NCBI GenBank assembly: GCA_020632875.1
Contig: JACKET010000027.1
Location: 1-64,000 of the forward strand
DNA from: Alphaproteobacteria bacterium
GTDB taxonomy: Bacteria; Myxococcota_A; UBA796; GCA-2862545
DNA length: 64,000 nt
Direction: 5' to 3'
Shown here: positions 9,601 through 17,468 of the stretch, one piece after another
How positions within the stretch are numbered: the stretch's first letter is position 1
Layout: each line of letters begins with the position of its first letter
The notes under the pieces: model-generated
Seen by the model: the letters and a program-made list of their open reading frames with translations, nothing else
Told to the model about the DNA's origin: nothing
Database searches by the model: none
Made by a program: the position numbers and the translations under genes

Positions 9601-12004
9601 CGACGGGGTCGAGTGGGTGGCCGGCGGCCACTGTCCCGACCAGCCGCCGAGCGGTCCGTGCAACTTCGACGGCGCAGGCGGTCCCGACATCCAGGACACC
9701 GACGACGACAACGACGGGCGCCTCACGCTCGACGAGGGCGATGCGTCCGTCGACACCGACAACGACGGGCTCCCCGACTACCTCGACCTCGACTCCGACG
9801 GCGATGGGGTCGACGACGCCGTCGAGGTCGCGACGGGCTGTATGGACCCGGCCAGCGCGGACAGCGACGGCGACACCATCCCCGACGGCGAGGAGTTCGG
9901 CTTCGGGCCCGCAGCCGGGAACACCGACGCCATCAACGGGTCCCCGTACTTCGACAGCCTGATCGACCCCTGCGACACCGACGACGACGGCGACACGCTG
10001 CCGACCGTGGTGGAGGCCGGGCGCAACACCGACGATCCCTCGGTGCTGACCGCCGATCTCCTCGAAGCAGAGGCGGTCCTCGGATTCGCCATCGGCGACT
10101 CCATCCCCGACCACCTCGACGCCGACGACGACGGCGACGGCATCTTCACGTGGTTCGAAGACCGCGATGCCGACCTCGACGCGAGCAACGACGACTCCGA
10201 CGGCGACGGCATCCCCGACGCCCTCGACATCGACGACGACGACGACGGGATCGAGACCTTCTTCGAGCGCTTCCATGGCTCGAACGCCACGGACGAGGAC
10301 TCGGACGGCGACACGGTCCGGGACGACGTCGAGTGGGGCTGCACCCTCGGCATCTGTCCCGCGGGCCGGACGAAGCTGCAGCCCAGGAACACCGACGCCG
10401 AGGCGAACGGCGGGCTCGGCGCCTGGTCGTGCCAGCGGAATGCGCAGAATCCCGAAGCGTCCGACCTGTGGCTGATCCTCCCGGGGAACGCCGACAACCT
10501 CATCGATGCGCTGGACACCGACGACGACAACGACGGCCTCCCGACGGGCTTCATCCCGAGTGGGCCCTTCCTCCCGGAGCTCGGCGCGAGCGTCGACACG
10601 GATGGCGACGGGATCCCCGACTACCGCGACCTCGACGCGGACGGTGACTCCTTCGTCGATCTCGACGGCGACGGGCTCGTCGACACCCTGCAGCGGCCCG
10701 ACGCCTGCGAGTCGTTCGAGGACTGGGACAGCGACACGATCCCGAACTGGATCGACGAGAACGACTTCGACGGCGAGACCGGCGACCCGGACGGCGACAA
10801 CCTCACCACGGCGCTCGAGCTCCTCCTCGGCATGAACCCCGGCATGCCCGACTCCGACGGAGACGGCGTGCTCGACTGCATCGAGGTCGAGCCCGCGGGA
10901 TTCGTCCACCCCGACACCACCCAGACCGACATCTGCCCGTCGGCGGTCGGCAACGTGAACCTCGACGCCACGCTGTGGACCACCCAGGGCTGGATGGCCC
11001 CCGACCGCGACGGTGACGGCATCATCGACGCGCTCGACACGGACGACGACGGAGACGGCATCCCCACCGAGCGGGAGGTCTACCAGGCGGTGCTCGCCGA
11101 CGGGACCCTCGGCGTCGACTTCTACTGTCCGAACGCCGCGACCCCGGTCCGGCCGCGGCTCGAGTGGCGCGACCCCGACGGCGACGACGTGTTCGAGCAC
11201 CTCTACCGGTGCGAGGTATTCGACCCCACCGACCCCGAGAACACCGCAGAGACCGTGAGCATCGACCCCGACGCGGTCGACCGCGACCAGGACGGCCTGC
11301 CGAACCGCATCGACCCCGACGACGACGGGGACGGCACGGGCACCCGCCTCGAAGACCGGAACCAGAGCGGCGACTGGTTCGACGACGACGCCGACGGCGA
11401 CCAGGTCGTCGACTACCTCGACGGGGACGACTTCGACGGCCCGCTGGGCGACGCCGACCGCGACGGCCTCTCGAACGCCGAAGAGCGGCTGGCGTGCGAC
11501 GCCCTCGAGCTGACCGCAGCCGAGTGCGACCTGCTCCTGGGCTCGCCCGACGTGGATGGCGACGGAATCCTCGACTCCGCCGAGCTCTCCGACCCCTCGA
11601 ATCCCACCGACTCCGACGGAGACGGCATCCCCGACGTGTTCGACCCCGACGACGACAACGACTGCGTCCCGACGGCTGCGGAGGGCACGGCAGACGGCGA
11701 CGGGGACGGCCTCGGCGCGCACCTCGACACCGACTCCGACAACGACGGGATCGACGACGGGACCGAGTGGCTCGGCGAGACCCCCGACGAGTGCCCGCCG
11801 GCCGAGGGCTTCCCGGATCCCATCGACTCCGACGGAGACGGCGTGCCGGACGTGGTCGACCGCGACGCGGCACCCGGCCCCGACACGGGGGCGCCGACCG
11901 ACCCGAAGGACTGCGGGTGCGCGAGCCGCGGGGCGATACCCGGCACGGCGCTGGTCCTCCTCGTCCTGGGGCTGGTGCGCACGCGGCGGCGGATCGGCGC
12001 ATGA
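6635..12004 (+). CDS. Giant Asp-rich surface protein with MopE-type and TSP3-type repeats and MYXO-CTERM-like tail
   Basis: The 1,789-residue product has a signal peptide (MWTALLLVLVGPARAGS). It then has about 780 residues of tandem Cys/Asp-rich MopE-type units (pattern DCDD..., PG..EV..DG.DNDCDG) and from about residue 800 roughly 950 residues of thrombospondin type-3-like calcium-binding repeats (DTDGDGIPD, DDDNDG). The end reads CGCASRGAIPGTALVLL, hydrophobic residues, RTRRR, which fits a MYXO-CTERM sorting signal for processing and surface anchoring in Myxococcota. The repeats should bind many Ca2+ ions and form a rod or adhesin-like stalk. A purine-rich Shine-Dalgarno (AGGGGGG) precedes ATG 6635. 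Its stop overlaps the next ATG (ATGA). Confidence 0.9.
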   Translation: MWTALLLVLVGPARAGSTESDYVSCHDGFDNDGDGFTDYPSDPGCAPFDGTENTFADCTDGFDNDGDGLVDTADSNCAPWVDNDGDGYCENSTQCADGSLPGDCNDLQSQAAPDHSENTFALCDDGIDNDCDLNADAADMGCAPWVDNDGDGYCESATNCVGGFAPNDCNDADPLASPGSLENTFARCSDGVDNDCDGGVDPDDSSCNPWVDNDGDGQCESSSCVDGSPSSTPDCDDSDAAEYVQPAEPAVLCNDGRDNDCDGNPDLADSDCGGIEDLDNDGYCPNGRDINNDGVCTTAAETAAQPDCEEGNPGRFPGNTEVVADNIDQNCDDGDSCYFDGDNDDYGTATVVTATTTDCATEPNVSRFNNDCDDSQSSTYPGAPEVAGDGVDQDCDTRDMCWRDNDNDNFGQNVQLNGLTLSCLLDAGRAPVNTDCNDAAPNNYPGNVEVCDGVDNNCVGGADEPGPQITYASWYRDADGDSHGTPDDIQNTCNGAPLGYVASSDDCDDADGINYPGNAEVCDGQDNDCNGLDDAGNPGTDNWETDNDGDGQRECELDCDDSNPNRFNGNPEIPANGVDNDCNNRELCYVDGDQDTYGNQGGATVQSASGAPAWSCLASGLSPVATDCNDANGTVHPGAAEGIADNLDQNCDGVELCYRDLDMDGHGIETGQTVISPDLLCQRLQGESGIADDCNDNNNTIYAGAPEILFDGIDQDCNGVDSVECFTDSDGDGVGIPVFFVGAGLDGDCLDANESYSSADCNDGNANIHPGFALPGVIAVQAAPEVCGDGVDSDCDGQNGPNWDDDGDGLTYAQETPLGLDDCDLDVDNDGLSDGVEVANGSNPSNPDTDGDTIPDNIEYTGGANPSPRNTDGDAFPDFDDTDDDNDGVPTAAEAPLGNTDNDTEPDYRDTDDDNDGIPTLLEDQDADGDPRNDDTDGDGLPDYLDPDDDNDGILTAVEAQFGNGPGVDWDGDGLPGHLDYDSDDDGVLDGVEWVAGGHCPDQPPSGPCNFDGAGGPDIQDTDDDNDGRLTLDEGDASVDTDNDGLPDYLDLDSDGDGVDDAVEVATGCMDPASADSDGDTIPDGEEFGFGPAAGNTDAINGSPYFDSLIDPCDTDDDGDTLPTVVEAGRNTDDPSVLTADLLEAEAVLGFAIGDSIPDHLDADDDGDGIFTWFEDRDADLDASNDDSDGDGIPDALDIDDDDDGIETFFERFHGSNATDEDSDGDTVRDDVEWGCTLGICPAGRTKLQPRNTDAEANGGLGAWSCQRNAQNPEASDLWLILPGNADNLIDALDTDDDNDGLPTGFIPSGPFLPELGASVDTDGDGIPDYRDLDADGDSFVDLDGDGLVDTLQRPDACESFEDWDSDTIPNWIDENDFDGETGDPDGDNLTTALELLLGMNPGMPDSDGDGVLDCIEVEPAGFVHPDTTQTDICPSAVGNVNLDATLWTTQGWMAPDRDGDGIIDALDTDDDGDGIPTEREVYQAVLADGTLGVDFYCPNAATPVRPRLEWRDPDGDDVFEHLYRCEVFDPTDPENTAETVSIDPDAVDRDQDGLPNRIDPDDDGDGTGTRLEDRNQSGDWFDDDADGDQVVDYLDGDDFDGPLGDADRDGLSNAEERLACDALELTAAECDLLLGSPDVDGDGILDSAELSDPSNPTDSDGDGIPDVFDPDDDNDCVPTAAEGTADGDGDGLGAHLDTDSDNDGIDDGTEWLGETPDECPPAEGFPDPIDSDGDGVPDVVDRDAAPGPDTGAPTDPKDCGCASRGAIPGTALVLLVLGLVRTRRRIGA

Positions 12005-12600
12005 TCTGGGTCCTCGCGGGCTGCACCCTGCTCGCCCCCGCTCCACCGACGCCCTTCGCGGGCACCGCCGCGTTGCACGTCGAGCTGGAGGGCTCCGGGC
12101 CCACCGCGGCGACGGACGGCCCCATCCTCGTGACGCGACTCGAGAAGCTCGGCGCGGCCGCGACCAGCACGGCGCCCGCGCCGGACCGCATCGCGCTCGA
12201 GGTCTCCGCGATCCGCGACACGGAAGCGCTGCAGTGGGCCCTGCGCAGGAACCACGTGCAGCTCGTGTTCCCCGACGGGCGCGAGCTCACCGGCGCCGAC
12301 ATCGCGACCGCCGAGGCGTCGATCGACGACTTCGACGGGAGGCCACGCGTCAACGGCCGGTTCACCGACGAGGGCGGGACGCGGTTCTGCGAGTGGACGG
12401 GCCAGGCGGTCGGCCAGAAGATCGCCATCGTCCGTGACGGCGTCGAGCTCTCGGCTCCCATCGTCCGCGAGCGGATCTGCGGCGGATCCGTGCAGGTCAC
12501 GCTCGGCGACGGCGGCACGCTCGACGAGGCCCACGCGCTCGCCGCGGCGCTCTCGACACCCGCGCTCGCCTCGGACTGGACACTCGCCGTCGTGCGCTGA
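12001..12600 (+). CDS. Lipoprotein consisting of a SecD P1-head-like domain
   Basis: The 199-residue product starts MIWVLAGCTLL (lipobox Cys at residue 8). Its C-terminal ~90 residues match the head subdomain of the SecD/SecF periplasmic P1 domain: NGRFTDEGGTRFCEW, GQKIAIVRDGVELSAPIV, then GGSVQVTLG and an E.AHALAAAL helix. In SecD this domain captures exported polypeptides emerging from SecYEG. Here it is free of the twelve-helix SecDF membrane part and anchored by lipid. It overlaps the giant repeat protein by four bases (ATGA), so the two are co-translated. A role in folding or escorting that very large secreted protein is an inference from position and fold. Confidence 0.78.
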   Translation: MIWVLAGCTLLAPAPPTPFAGTAALHVELEGSGPTAATDGPILVTRLEKLGAAATSTAPAPDRIALEVSAIRDTEALQWALRRNHVQLVFPDGRELTGADIATAEASIDDFDGRPRVNGRFTDEGGTRFCEWTGQAVGQKIAIVRDGVELSAPIVRERICGGSVQVTLGDGGTLDEAHALAAALSTPALASDWTLAVVR

Positions 12601-12624
12601 GCGCGTTCCGGCCGCACCGACGCT

Positions 12625-13182
12625 TCACTCGGCGTCGCGCAGGCTCCGGATCGCTGCCGGCACGTCGCCCTCGGTACCCGACCCCGTGCGGCGCAGGTGC
12701 GCGATCTGCGCCTCGAGCGCGTCGCTCTCGAGGTCCGACGCGAGCAGCAGGGCCGTCGGTCCCTCCGGCCCCTCCACGACCAGCGCACGGCGCGCCTCGA
12801 CGCCGTTCGCACCCTCCATCGTCACCGTGCACACCCCGATCCACTGCACGTCGCGCCAGGAGGTGAGCGCCTCGCCGATCCGGACGCCGCTGCGGTCGAT
12901 GGCGATGGCAGCTCGCAGGCTCTGCCGGCCGATCGCCATGCCGACCATGGCGCCGCCGAACGTGGCGACGAACGTGCCCGCGTAGATCGCGAAGATCGCG
13001 ACGGTGCCCCCGAACACCCGCCCGATCACGAGCGATCCGAAGAACCCCAGCGCGGCGCCGAGGCCCGCGCCCACGCGCTCGCCCTCGAACACCTCGACGG
13101 ACGGCGCCTCTGGGAAGCCCGACACGGGCAGAGGCCCGATGGCGGTGAAGCGGAGCACCGCGGGGAGCTCGATCCCGCTCAC
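12625..13182 (-). CDS. Membrane protein, paralogue of the 582-1286 gene
   Basis: The 185-residue protein has a beta-like N-terminus, a Gly-rich hydrophobic stretch at about 35-100 (two or three membrane helices, GAALGFFGSLVIGRVFGG onward), and a C-terminal beta-rich domain ending GTEGDVPAAIRSLRDAE. That tail closely matches the end of the membrane protein at 582-1286. The family is not recognised. It lies 10 bases downstream of dnaJ on the same strand and could be the last gene of a dnaK-dnaJ transcript. Coupling to chaperones here and to MoxR in the paralogue suggests a common role in protein quality control at the membrane, but this is speculative. Confidence 0.7.
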   Translation of the reverse strand: MSGIELPAVLRFTAIGPLPVSGFPEAPSVEVFEGERVGAGLGAALGFFGSLVIGRVFGGTVAIFAIYAGTFVATFGGAMVGMAIGRQSLRAAIAIDRSGVRIGEALTSWRDVQWIGVCTVTMEGANGVEARRALVVEGPEGPTALLLASDLESDALEAQIAHLRRTGSGTEGDVPAAIRSLRDAE

Positions 13183-13192
13183 CGGCGGGGCC

Positions 13193-14293
13193 TCAGCCGA
13201 ACAGCCGCTCCCAGAAGCCCTTCTCGTGCACGCCGACGTCGAGCGTGTCGGCGAGCTTCCGGAGCAGCTCCTCCTGTTCTTCGGTGAGCTTCTTCGGAAC
13301 GTCGACGACGAGGCGCACGTGGTGGTCGCCCAGGGTGCCGCGTGCGCGGAGCCGCGCCAGGCCCTTGCCGCGGAGCGTCTCGACGTGGCCGCTCTCGGTG
13401 CCGTGCTTGAGCTCGAGCTCTTCTTCGCCGTGCACCGTGGGGACGCGGATCTTGCCGCCCAGCGCCATGATCGGGAATGGCACGGGCACGGTGACGTACG
13501 TGTCGGACCCGTCGCGCTTGAACAGCTCGTGCGGGCGCACGTCGAGCGTGACGTACAGGTCGCCTGTGGGCGCGCCGGGATCCCCGACCTCGCCGCGACC
13601 CGGGTGGCGGATCTGGAGGCCCGAGTACGACCCGGCCGGCACCTTCACGACGATCTGCTCGTTCTCGCGGATGCGGCCGCTGCCGCTGCAGTCGGTGCAG
13701 CGGTCGCCGGGGTTCACGCTCTGGCCCTGGCCACGGCACGCCGGACAGGTCGTGCGGATGCGGAGGAAGCCCTGCGCCTGGATGACCTGGCCCGCGCCGC
13801 CGCAGGTGGCGCAGGTGTTCTTGGTGGCGCCGGCCTTCAGCCCGCTGCCGGAGCAGGTGTCGCAGTGCACGTGCTTCGGGACGTCGATCGTCTTCTCGAC
13901 GCCGAGTGCGGCCTCCATGAACTCGAGGCGCAGCGGGTACTCGAGATCGGCCCCGGGACGTGGGCCCCGTCGGCCGCCTCGCCCCCCGCCGAACCCGCCG
14001 AACCCGAACAGATCGCCGAAGGCCGAGAAGATGTCGGACAGGTCGGTGAAGTTCGGGTCGAACCCGCGCCCGCGGAGGCCGTCGTGGCCGAACTGGTCGT
14101 AGATCTTGCGCTTCTCGTCGTCCGAGAGGACGGAGTACGCCTCCGAGACCTCCTTGAACTTCGATTCGGCGTCGGGATCGTCGGGGTTCCGGTCGGGGTG
14201 GTACTGCAGCGCGGCCTTGCGGTAGGCCTTCTTGATGGCCGCCGCATCCGCTCCCTTCTCGATTCCGAGGACCTCGTAGTAGTCGCGCGGCAC
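13193..14293 (-). CDS. dnaJ: Chaperone DnaJ (Hsp40)
   Basis: This 366-residue co-chaperone stimulates DnaK ATP hydrolysis and delivers unfolded substrates. It has an N-terminal J domain with HPD (YHPDRNP), a Gly/Phe-rich linker (FGGFGGGRGG), and four CxxCxGxG zinc motifs (CDTCSGSG, CATCGGAG, CPACRGQG, CTDCSGSG). The C-terminal substrate-binding domains follow, including PHELFKRDGSD. The length is typical. The start is GTG at 14293 with AAGGAGG eight bases upstream. It lies 73 bases downstream of dnaK on the same strand, the standard dnaKJ order. No grpE or hrcA is in view. Confidence 0.97.
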   Translation of the reverse strand: MPRDYYEVLGIEKGADAAAIKKAYRKAALQYHPDRNPDDPDAESKFKEVSEAYSVLSDDEKRKIYDQFGHDGLRGRGFDPNFTDLSDIFSAFGDLFGFGGFGGGRGGRRGPRPGADLEYPLRLEFMEAALGVEKTIDVPKHVHCDTCSGSGLKAGATKNTCATCGGAGQVIQAQGFLRIRTTCPACRGQGQSVNPGDRCTDCSGSGRIRENEQIVVKVPAGSYSGLQIRHPGRGEVGDPGAPTGDLYVTLDVRPHELFKRDGSDTYVTVPVPFPIMALGGKIRVPTVHGEEELELKHGTESGHVETLRGKGLARLRARGTLGDHHVRLVVDVPKKLTEEQEELLRKLADTLDVGVHEKGFWERLFG

Positions 14294-14366
14294 GGCCGCC
14301 TCCTTGAACCGGTTCGGCCCGGCGCTCCGTGGGGAGGCCGGGCCGGGTCACCGGGATCGGGTCGGA

Positions 14367-16268
14367 TCAGGCGTCTTCGTACTCGGCGTCGATCACGTCG
14401 TCGCCGCCACCGGAGCTCGAGCCGCCGCTGGGGGCCGCCCCGCCGCCGGGAGCCGCACCACCGGCCGCGCCCTGCTGCTGGTACATGACCTCGGCGAGCT
14501 TGTGCGACGCCGCGGTGAGCTCGTCGAACGCCTTCTGGAGGACGTTCGCGTCGTCGGAGTCCTTCGACTCCTTCGCCTTCTCGAGCGCCGACCGGACGTT
14601 GGACTTGTCGCCCTCGGAGAGCTTGTCGCCCTGCTCGTTGAGCGTCTTCTCGACCTGGTACATGAGGTTGTCGAGGTTGTTGCGCTTCTCGATGACCTCG
14701 CGGCGGCTCTTGTCGTCCGACGCGTTCACCTCGGCCTCCTTCACCATCCGGTCGATCTCGCCTTCGGTGAGGCCGCTGCTCGCCTCGATGGTGATCGAGT
14801 GCTCCTTGCCGGTGGCCTTGTCTTGCGCCTTGACCGAGAGGATGCCGTTGGCGTCGATGTCGAAGGTGACCTCGACCTGGGGCATGCCGCGGGGTGCCGG
14901 CGGGATCCCGTCGAGGCGGAAGTTGCCGATGAGCTTGTTGTCACGGGCCATCTGGCGCTCGCCCTGGAAGACGTACACGTCCACCGCCGTCTGGTTGTCG
15001 GCGGCCGTGCTGAAGATCTCCTTCTTGGAGTGCGGGATGGTCGTGTTGCGCGTGATGAGCGCGGTCATGACGCCACCCAGCGTCTCGATGCCGAGGGAGA
15101 GCGGCGTCACGTCGAGCAGCAGCATGCTGGTCACGTCGCCCGCGAGCACGCCACCCTGGATGGCCGCGCCCATGGCGACGACCTCGTCGGGGTTCACGGA
15201 GCGGTTGGGCTCCTTGCCGAAGAGGGCCTTCACCTTCTGCTGGACGAGCGGGATGCGGGTGGAGCCGCCGACGAGGATGACCTCGTTGATCTGCGCCTGG
15301 GGCACGCCGGAGTCCTTGATCGCCTTGCGGCAGGGCTCGAGGGTGCGCTCGACGATGGGGTCGATCATCCGCTCGAACTCGGCGCGCGTGAGCGTGGTCT
15401 GGAGGTGCTTCGGACCCGTCGCGTCGGCCGTGAGGAACGGCAGGTTGATCTCGGTGCTCTGCGCGGCGGAGAGCTCGATCTTCGCGCGCTCGGCCTCCTG
15501 CTTGAGGCGCTGGAGCACGATCGTCTGGTTCGACAGGTCGATGCCCGTGTCTTTCTTGAACACGCCCATCAGCCACTGGATGAGGACCTCGTCGACATCG
15601 TCGCCACCGAGGTGGGTGTCGCCGTTCGTCGCCTTGACCTCGACCACGTCCTCACCGACCTCGAGGATCGAGATGTCGAACGTGCCGCCACCGAAGTCGT
15701 AGACCGCGATGATCTCGTCCTTCTTCTTGTTGAGGCCGTACGCGAGGGCCGCGGCGGTGGGCTCGTTGATGATGCGCTTCACCTCGAGGCCGGCGATCTT
15801 GCCGGCATCCTTCGTGGCCTGGCGCTGGCTGTCGTTGAAGTACGCGGGGACCGTGATGACGGCCTCGGTGACGGGCTGACCGAGGTAGGCCTCGGCCTGG
15901 CGCTTGAGCTTCTGGAGCACCATCGCGGAGATCTCGGGCGGGCTGTAGTCCTTGCCCTGGATCTGGATGCGGCAGCCGCCCTGCGGGCCGCTGACGACCT
16001 TGTACGGGAGGCGCTTGATCTCCTTCTCGGACTCGTCGAAGCGACGGCCGATGAGGCGCTTCGCGGAGTACACCGTGTTCTCTGCGTTGGTGACGGCCTG
16101 GCGGCGGGCCACGATGCCCACCATGCGCTCGCCATCCTTCCCGAAGCCGACGACGGACGGGGTCGTGCGCTGGCCCTCTTCGTTCACGATGACGGTGGGC
16201 TTGTCGCCCTCCATGACCGCGACGACCGAGTTGGTCGTGCCGAGGTCGATTCCGATGATCTTGCCCAT
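14367..16268 (-). CDS. dnaK: Chaperone DnaK (Hsp70)
   Basis: The 633-residue Hsp70 has the phosphate-1 signature IDLGTTNSVVAVMEG at the N-terminus, signature 2 (VYDFGGGTFDISIL) and signature 3 (VILVGGSTRIPLVQ). The substrate-binding domain contains LSLGIETLGGVMT, and the helical lid ends in a Gly/Ser/Ala-rich linker before VIDAEYEDA. It refolds proteins with DnaJ and GrpE in the cytosol. ATG 16268 was chosen because GGGAGGAG lies eight bases upstream. The frame stays open further upstream, but that sequence is leader. A sigma70-like promoter is visible about 95-120 bases upstream. No CIRCE operator was seen. Confidence 0.98.
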   Translation of the reverse strand: MGKIIGIDLGTTNSVVAVMEGDKPTVIVNEEGQRTTPSVVGFGKDGERMVGIVARRQAVTNAENTVYSAKRLIGRRFDESEKEIKRLPYKVVSGPQGGCRIQIQGKDYSPPEISAMVLQKLKRQAEAYLGQPVTEAVITVPAYFNDSQRQATKDAGKIAGLEVKRIINEPTAAALAYGLNKKKDEIIAVYDFGGGTFDISILEVGEDVVEVKATNGDTHLGGDDVDEVLIQWLMGVFKKDTGIDLSNQTIVLQRLKQEAERAKIELSAAQSTEINLPFLTADATGPKHLQTTLTRAEFERMIDPIVERTLEPCRKAIKDSGVPQAQINEVILVGGSTRIPLVQQKVKALFGKEPNRSVNPDEVVAMGAAIQGGVLAGDVTSMLLLDVTPLSLGIETLGGVMTALITRNTTIPHSKKEIFSTAADNQTAVDVYVFQGERQMARDNKLIGNFRLDGIPPAPRGMPQVEVTFDIDANGILSVKAQDKATGKEHSITIEASSGLTEGEIDRMVKEAEVNASDDKSRREVIEKRNNLDNLMYQVEKTLNEQGDKLSEGDKSNVRSALEKAKESKDSDDANVLQKAFDELTAASHKLAEVMYQQQGAAGGAAPGGGAAPSGGSSSGGGDDVIDAEYEDA

Positions 16269-16363
16269 GTCTTGAACTCCTCCCGGCAGGTATGGCCGGT
16301 TCGAATCCAGGTTTCTGAAAACCCGCAGGAAGCGTGGCCGCGGCGGACCGCGGGGTCGGCGGA

Positions 16364-16391
16364 ATGGTAAGCCCACGGGTTCGGGCGTCAA
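16364..16391 (-). promoter_or_regulatory. Sigma70-type promoter of dnaK
   Basis: Read on the minus strand, TTGACG (16391-16386) and TACCAT (16369-16364) are separated by 16 bases. This gives a transcript start near 16357 and a leader of roughly 90 bases. It is the best -35/-10 pair found in the window. No sigma32-type (CTTGAAA/CCCCAT) pair or CIRCE inverted repeat was found in the same stretch. Confidence 0.6.
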
Positions 16392-16559
16392 GGCCGCACA
16401 ACGGCCGGGGTCCCGACAACCCAAGCCTTGTGACGAGGGGCCGGGTCGACCAGTGCTTGCGTCGAAGAGTTTCGTGCCTACCAACGGTGGATCGATCCCG
16501 CGATCGTTGGTGCGACTGCTGTCGGCTTCGGGCCGCCGTTCGGTGCTCCCGCGCCCTCC

Positions 16560-17036
16560 TCTGTGTCGGAAGGGACCGAGCTTCGAGCGTCTCGTGGCAT
16601 CACGCAGATGACGCAGAAGGACGCAGATGACGCAGAAACCAGGCCGTCACGGGTCGAGCGTCTTCGCGTCCCCGGAACGCCGAGTGGGCCTTCTTGCGGA
16701 CCGGATCCGGGACTCACCAGAGCAGGCCGGGGTTTCGGGCTGCTCCGTTGCGCGGACCCGATTCCAGTTGTTGAAGCGGCGCAAAACGCGGATCCGCATC
16801 CAGTGGGGCGAGCGTCTTCGCGTCCCCGGGGCGCCTGAGATGGGGATTGCACCGCCAAGGACGCCGAGGCCCACCCGCAGCTTTCGGGTGTCGCGAGGGA
16901 CGTGTCGGTTTTCGGGTCGACAGAGTGGGCCTTCCCGCGGACCGGATTCGGGACTCACCAGAGCAGGCCGGTGTTTCGGGCTGCTGCTCGGGTGAACGGA
17001 CCCGCCAACGACCTCTCCCGGAGGGTTGGGGAGAGG
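16560..17036 (+). repeat. Intergenic repeat block, family A copies
   Basis: Between the dnaK leader and the DUF4139 gene about 1,000 bases lack a convincing gene. This part holds a GACGCAGAT-type short tandem array (about 16603-16640) and two copies of the family A core CACCAGAGCAGGC with flanks (about 16711-16744 and 16952-16985), each preceded by a GTGGGCCTTC..GCGGACCGGAT segment. It ends with a small perfect hairpin, CCTCTCCC...GGGAGAGG (17012-17036). The same modules recur near 45.4-46.2 kb and 63.7-64.0 kb. Open frames across it have no start signals or recognisable protein and look like repeat translation. Confidence 0.75.
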
Positions 17037-17149
17037 CGCCGTCCGACCCGGCCATCCCGCTCCCAACGCCCCATCGCGCACCCGCACGCCTCCGGCTGGG
17101 ACGGGTCGGGCCTCGGACGCCCTTTCGATCGTGGCTCCCCTGACTCCTC

Positions 17150-17420
17150 GATCCCGACAGGCACGTCCGCAGGGTCCGGTTCCCCTTCGCCCCGCCACCG
17201 ACGCTCGAACCCCACGGGGAACCGGATCCTGGGACTGCCGGGTCTCCGACCGCAAGGCCGCCGCAGGCGAGCCGCGCAGCGCGCGCAGCGCGCGGAGTAG
17301 TGGGTAGACGCAAGGCCGCCGCAGGCGAGCCGCGCAGCGCGCGCAGCGCGCGGAGTAACGGGTAGCCGCGCAGCGCGCGGAGCAACGGGTAGCCGCACAG
17401 CGCGCGGAGAAAGGGCTCTG
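17150..17420 (+). repeat. Family B repeat with GC-rich tandem tail
   Basis: A ~150-bp module from about 17153 to 17305 (TCCCGACAGGCACGTCCGCA at its left, GCCGCGCAGCGCGCG at its right) is about 85% identical by eye to the reverse complement of 19796-19955. Its right end is then repeated: the segment ACGCAAGGCCGCCGCAGGCG through the GCGCGGAGTA boundary appears twice, followed by two shorter units each ending in a GCGCGGAG-type boundary up to about 17410. The two inverted copies flank the DUF4139 and SUI1 genes. No transposase is present. Confidence 0.75.
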
Positions 17421-17468
17421 GAACCGTCTCGTCAAGACGATGTCAACCGGGCCACCAGGAGGCCCCCC

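Noticed and set aside
4934..12046. 2,370-codon minus-strand frame opposite the giant repeat gene
   Set aside because: It is Val/Gly/Asp/Glu low-complexity (VVVVGVE-type) produced by reading the Asp-codon repeats backwards. Only its 3' portion (4934-5788) is real. The plus-strand gene has a signal peptide, repeats and a sorting tail.
16269..16500. CIRCE (HrcA) operator upstream of dnaK
   Set aside because: No TTAGCACTC-N9-GAGTGCTAA-like sequence was found; only a sigma70-type promoter is visible.
16560..17420. Open frames encoding NRTLRTCLSG-like peptides
   Set aside because: They overlap family A/B repeats in several frames, lack Shine-Dalgarno sequences and do not resemble a known protein family.
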